This document shows, piece by piece, positions 42,651 to 44,396 of a DNA stretch of 44,396 bases. Both the position numbers and the translations under genes were made by a program. How positions within the stretch are numbered: the stretch's first letter is position 1; every line of letters starts with the position of its first letter. The notes under the pieces were generated by a model, which was given only the letters and a program-made list of their open reading frames with translations, ran no database searches and was not told the DNA's origin. This stretch comes from Clostridia bacterium (GTDB taxonomy: Bacteria; Bacillota; Clostridia; Oscillospirales; CAG-272), in NCBI GenBank assembly GCA_900763885.1, contig CAAFLY010000195.1, forward strand, positions 1 to 44,396, given 5' to 3'.

Positions 42651-44396
42651 CAGATTCTCCTCCCTTCTCCTGTGCGTTGGCGTTGTTCTGGGACTGGTAG
42701 ACCTCGCGGTAGATGGCGTTGGTTCGCAGCAGCGTTTCGTGATCGCCGCAGCCGTCGATGTGCCCGTTGTCCATCACAACGATGAGATCCGCGCCCTCCA
42801 CGGATGAGATCCGCTGTGCGATGATGATCTTGGTCGTACCCGGGATCTCCTCCCGGAACGCCTTGCGGATCATAGCGTCCGTTTTCGTATCCACCGCGCT
42901 GGTCGAGTCGTCGAGGATCAGGATCTTCGGCTTTTTGAGCAGTGCCCGCGCGATACAGAGCCGCTGCTTCTGTCCGCCAGATACGTTCGCACCGCCCTGT
43001 TCGATATAGGTGTCGTATTTATCCGGGAACGCTTCAATGAATTCGTCTGCCTGGGCAAGCCTGCAGATCCGTTTCAACTCCTCATCGGACGCTTCCGGAT
43101 CGCCCCAGCGCAGATTTTCCTTGATCGTGCCGGAGAAAAGAACGTTCTTCTGGAGCACCACGGCGACCGCGTTCCGCAGCGTTTCGAGATCGTAATCCCG
43201 CACGTCTACGCCACCGACCCGCACGCATCCCTCGGTCACATCGTAGAGGCGGGAGATGAGCTGAATGAGCGTCGATTTGCTGGATCCGGTACCGCCGATG
43301 ATGCCGACGGTCTGTCCGGATCGGATCTGCAGATTGATGTCGGACAGCGCGTATTTATCGGCGGTCGCGGCATACTTGAACTGCACGTTCTCAAAGGATA
43401 CGCTGCCGTCGCGCACGGTCATGACGGGATTGGCCGGATTGCGGATCGTGCCTTCGGTGTCGAGCACCTCCACGATACGACGGGCGGATTCCGCTGCCAT
43501 CGTCACCATCACGAAGATCATGGAAACCATCATGAGCGACATAAGGATCTGCATGCTGTAGGTCAGAAGGCTCGAAAGGTTGCCGACCTGCATTTCCAGT
43601 CCCGCGGTGGAGATGATCCATTTGGCGGCGAAATACGGGATGATGAGCATGCAAATGTACATGCAGGCGATCATCAGCGGGTTGTTGAACGCAAGGATTT
43701 TCTCCGCTTTGGTAAAGTCGGCGCATACATCCTCCGAGGTGACCGCGAACTTTTTCTTTTCGTAGTCCTCCCGCACGAAGGATTTCACCACGCGCATACC
43801 CTTGACATTCTCCTGGATGGATTCATTCATCGCGTCGTATTTGCGGAATACACTGCGGAACAGCGGCATCGCCTTGTGGATGATCGTGAACAGTCCCGCG
43901 GCGAGGATCGGGATCACCAGCACGAACACCAGGCTGAGCTTTTTGCCGACGTAAACCGCCATCACGACCGCGAAAACGAGCATGAGCGGCGCACGGACCG
44001 CGATACGGATGATCATCATGAACGCGTTCTGGACGTTGGTGACATCCGTGGTCAGACGGGTGACGAGCGACGAGGTGGATATGGCGTCGATATTGGCAAA
44101 GCTGAAATTTTTGACCTTGGCGTAGAGATCGTGGCGGAGATTCCGGGCAAATCCGGACGAGGCGGACGCGCAGAACCAGCCGGACAGCACGCCGCACGCC
44201 ATCGATCCCATGGCAAGCAGCACGAGCAGCAGTCCATATCGCAGGATCAACGTCATTTCACAGCCGTCCTGGAGCGCGTTGATGAGCTTGGCGGTCACAA
44301 GCGGGATCACGCATTCGAGACTGACCTCACCGACCATGCAGATCGGCGTGAGGATCGTATCCCTTTTGTATTCCCGGATAGACGGGGCGATTTTTC
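42640..44396 (-). CDS. ABC exporter half-transporter with degenerate ATP site (second pair, 5' end outside window)
   Basis: At least 584 residues; the reading frame continues past 44338 to the window end (…IREYKRDTILTPICMVGEV), so only a few N-terminal residues are missing. Six helices are followed by the ATPase: Walker A GGTGSSKSTL (the usual Gly before Lys is Ser), signature VSGGQKQRL, Walker B ILILDDSTSAVD with Asp in place of the catalytic Glu. This is the degenerate partner in a heterodimeric exporter, as in the first pair at 27978-31468. The substrate is unknown. Confidence 0.93.
   Translation of the reverse strand, partial: KIAPSIREYKRDTILTPICMVGEVSLECVIPLVTAKLINALQDGCEMTLILRYGLLLVLLAMGSMACGVLSGWFCASASSGFARNLRHDLYAKVKNFSFANIDAISTSSLVTRLTTDVTNVQNAFMMIIRIAVRAPLMLVFAVVMAVYVGKKLSLVFVLVIPILAAGLFTIIHKAMPLFRSVFRKYDAMNESIQENVKGMRVVKSFVREDYEKKKFAVTSEDVCADFTKAEKILAFNNPLMIACMYICMLIIPYFAAKWIISTAGLEMQVGNLSSLLTYSMQILMSLMMVSMIFVMVTMAAESARRIVEVLDTEGTIRNPANPVMTVRDGSVSFENVQFKYAATADKYALSDINLQIRSGQTVGIIGGTGSSKSTLIQLISRLYDVTEGCVRVGGVDVRDYDLETLRNAVAVVLQKNVLFSGTIKENLRWGDPEASDEELKRICRLAQADEFIEAFPDKYDTYIEQGGANVSGGQKQRLCIARALLKKPKILILDDSTSAVDTKTDAMIRKAFREEIPGTTKIIIAQRISSVEGADLIVVMDNGHIDGCGDHETLLRTNAIYREVYQSQNNANAQEKGGESDAQ

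Overview
The window comes from a Gram-positive bacterium of moderately high GC, most likely an uncultured gut member of the Clostridia. Supporting signs are strong AGGAGG-type ribosome binding sites, vegetative promoters of the form TTGACA-17 bp-TATAAT, many lipoproteins with acidic Glu/Thr-rich linkers, a Lys-type-looking MurE next to a D-aspartate ligase, and heterodimeric ABC exporters. No plasmid, phage or rRNA genes are visible. Genus cannot be assigned from the sequence alone.

Layout. 1-2160: the 5' part of serC (cut by the window edge), a small heavy-metal-binding protein and a YfcE-type phosphoesterase, all on the minus strand. 2210-3121: an AraC-type regulator whose promoter carries a 21-bp-phased direct repeat. 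3306-9967: a plus-strand operon of asparagine synthetase, D-aspartate ligase-like ATP-grasp enzyme, aspartate racemase, MurE-type ligase and an Eis-like acetyltransferase. The first four genes make a coherent pathway for a D-Asp/D-Asn peptidoglycan cross-bridge on a lysine-type stem peptide. 10060-12011: a coupled pair, FkbM-type methyltransferase and amidohydrolase. 12138-16853: HIT protein, a short repeat array, aspartate kinase, a DUF1015 protein and a lipoprotein of unknown role.

16935-27532 is a carbohydrate-use region: two solute-binding lipoproteins, a GH20-like TIM-barrel enzyme, an FAD oxidoreductase, a GH78 alpha-L-rhamnosidase, a divergent AraC regulator and a right-handed beta-helix protein. 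The enzymes lack signal peptides, so they probably act on imported oligosaccharides. No permease genes are next to the binding proteins. 27978-31468 is a two-gene heterodimeric ABC exporter.

31614-34533 is a metNIQ methionine-type importer. Upstream of it are a perfect promoter, a 29-codon leader peptide with adjacent Cys codons and Met-rich codons, and an intrinsic terminator. This arrangement looks like ribosome-mediated attenuation rather than a SAM riboswitch, and it is the regulatory element most worth testing. 34864-38344 holds a small unknown protein and two more binding lipoproteins. All four binding lipoproteins in the window share a dockerin/EF-hand-like calcium loop. 38720-38807 is a MITE-like palindromic element, followed by tRNA-Glu(CTC). 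39448-44396 holds a serine hydrolase and a second heterodimeric ABC exporter that runs off the window end.
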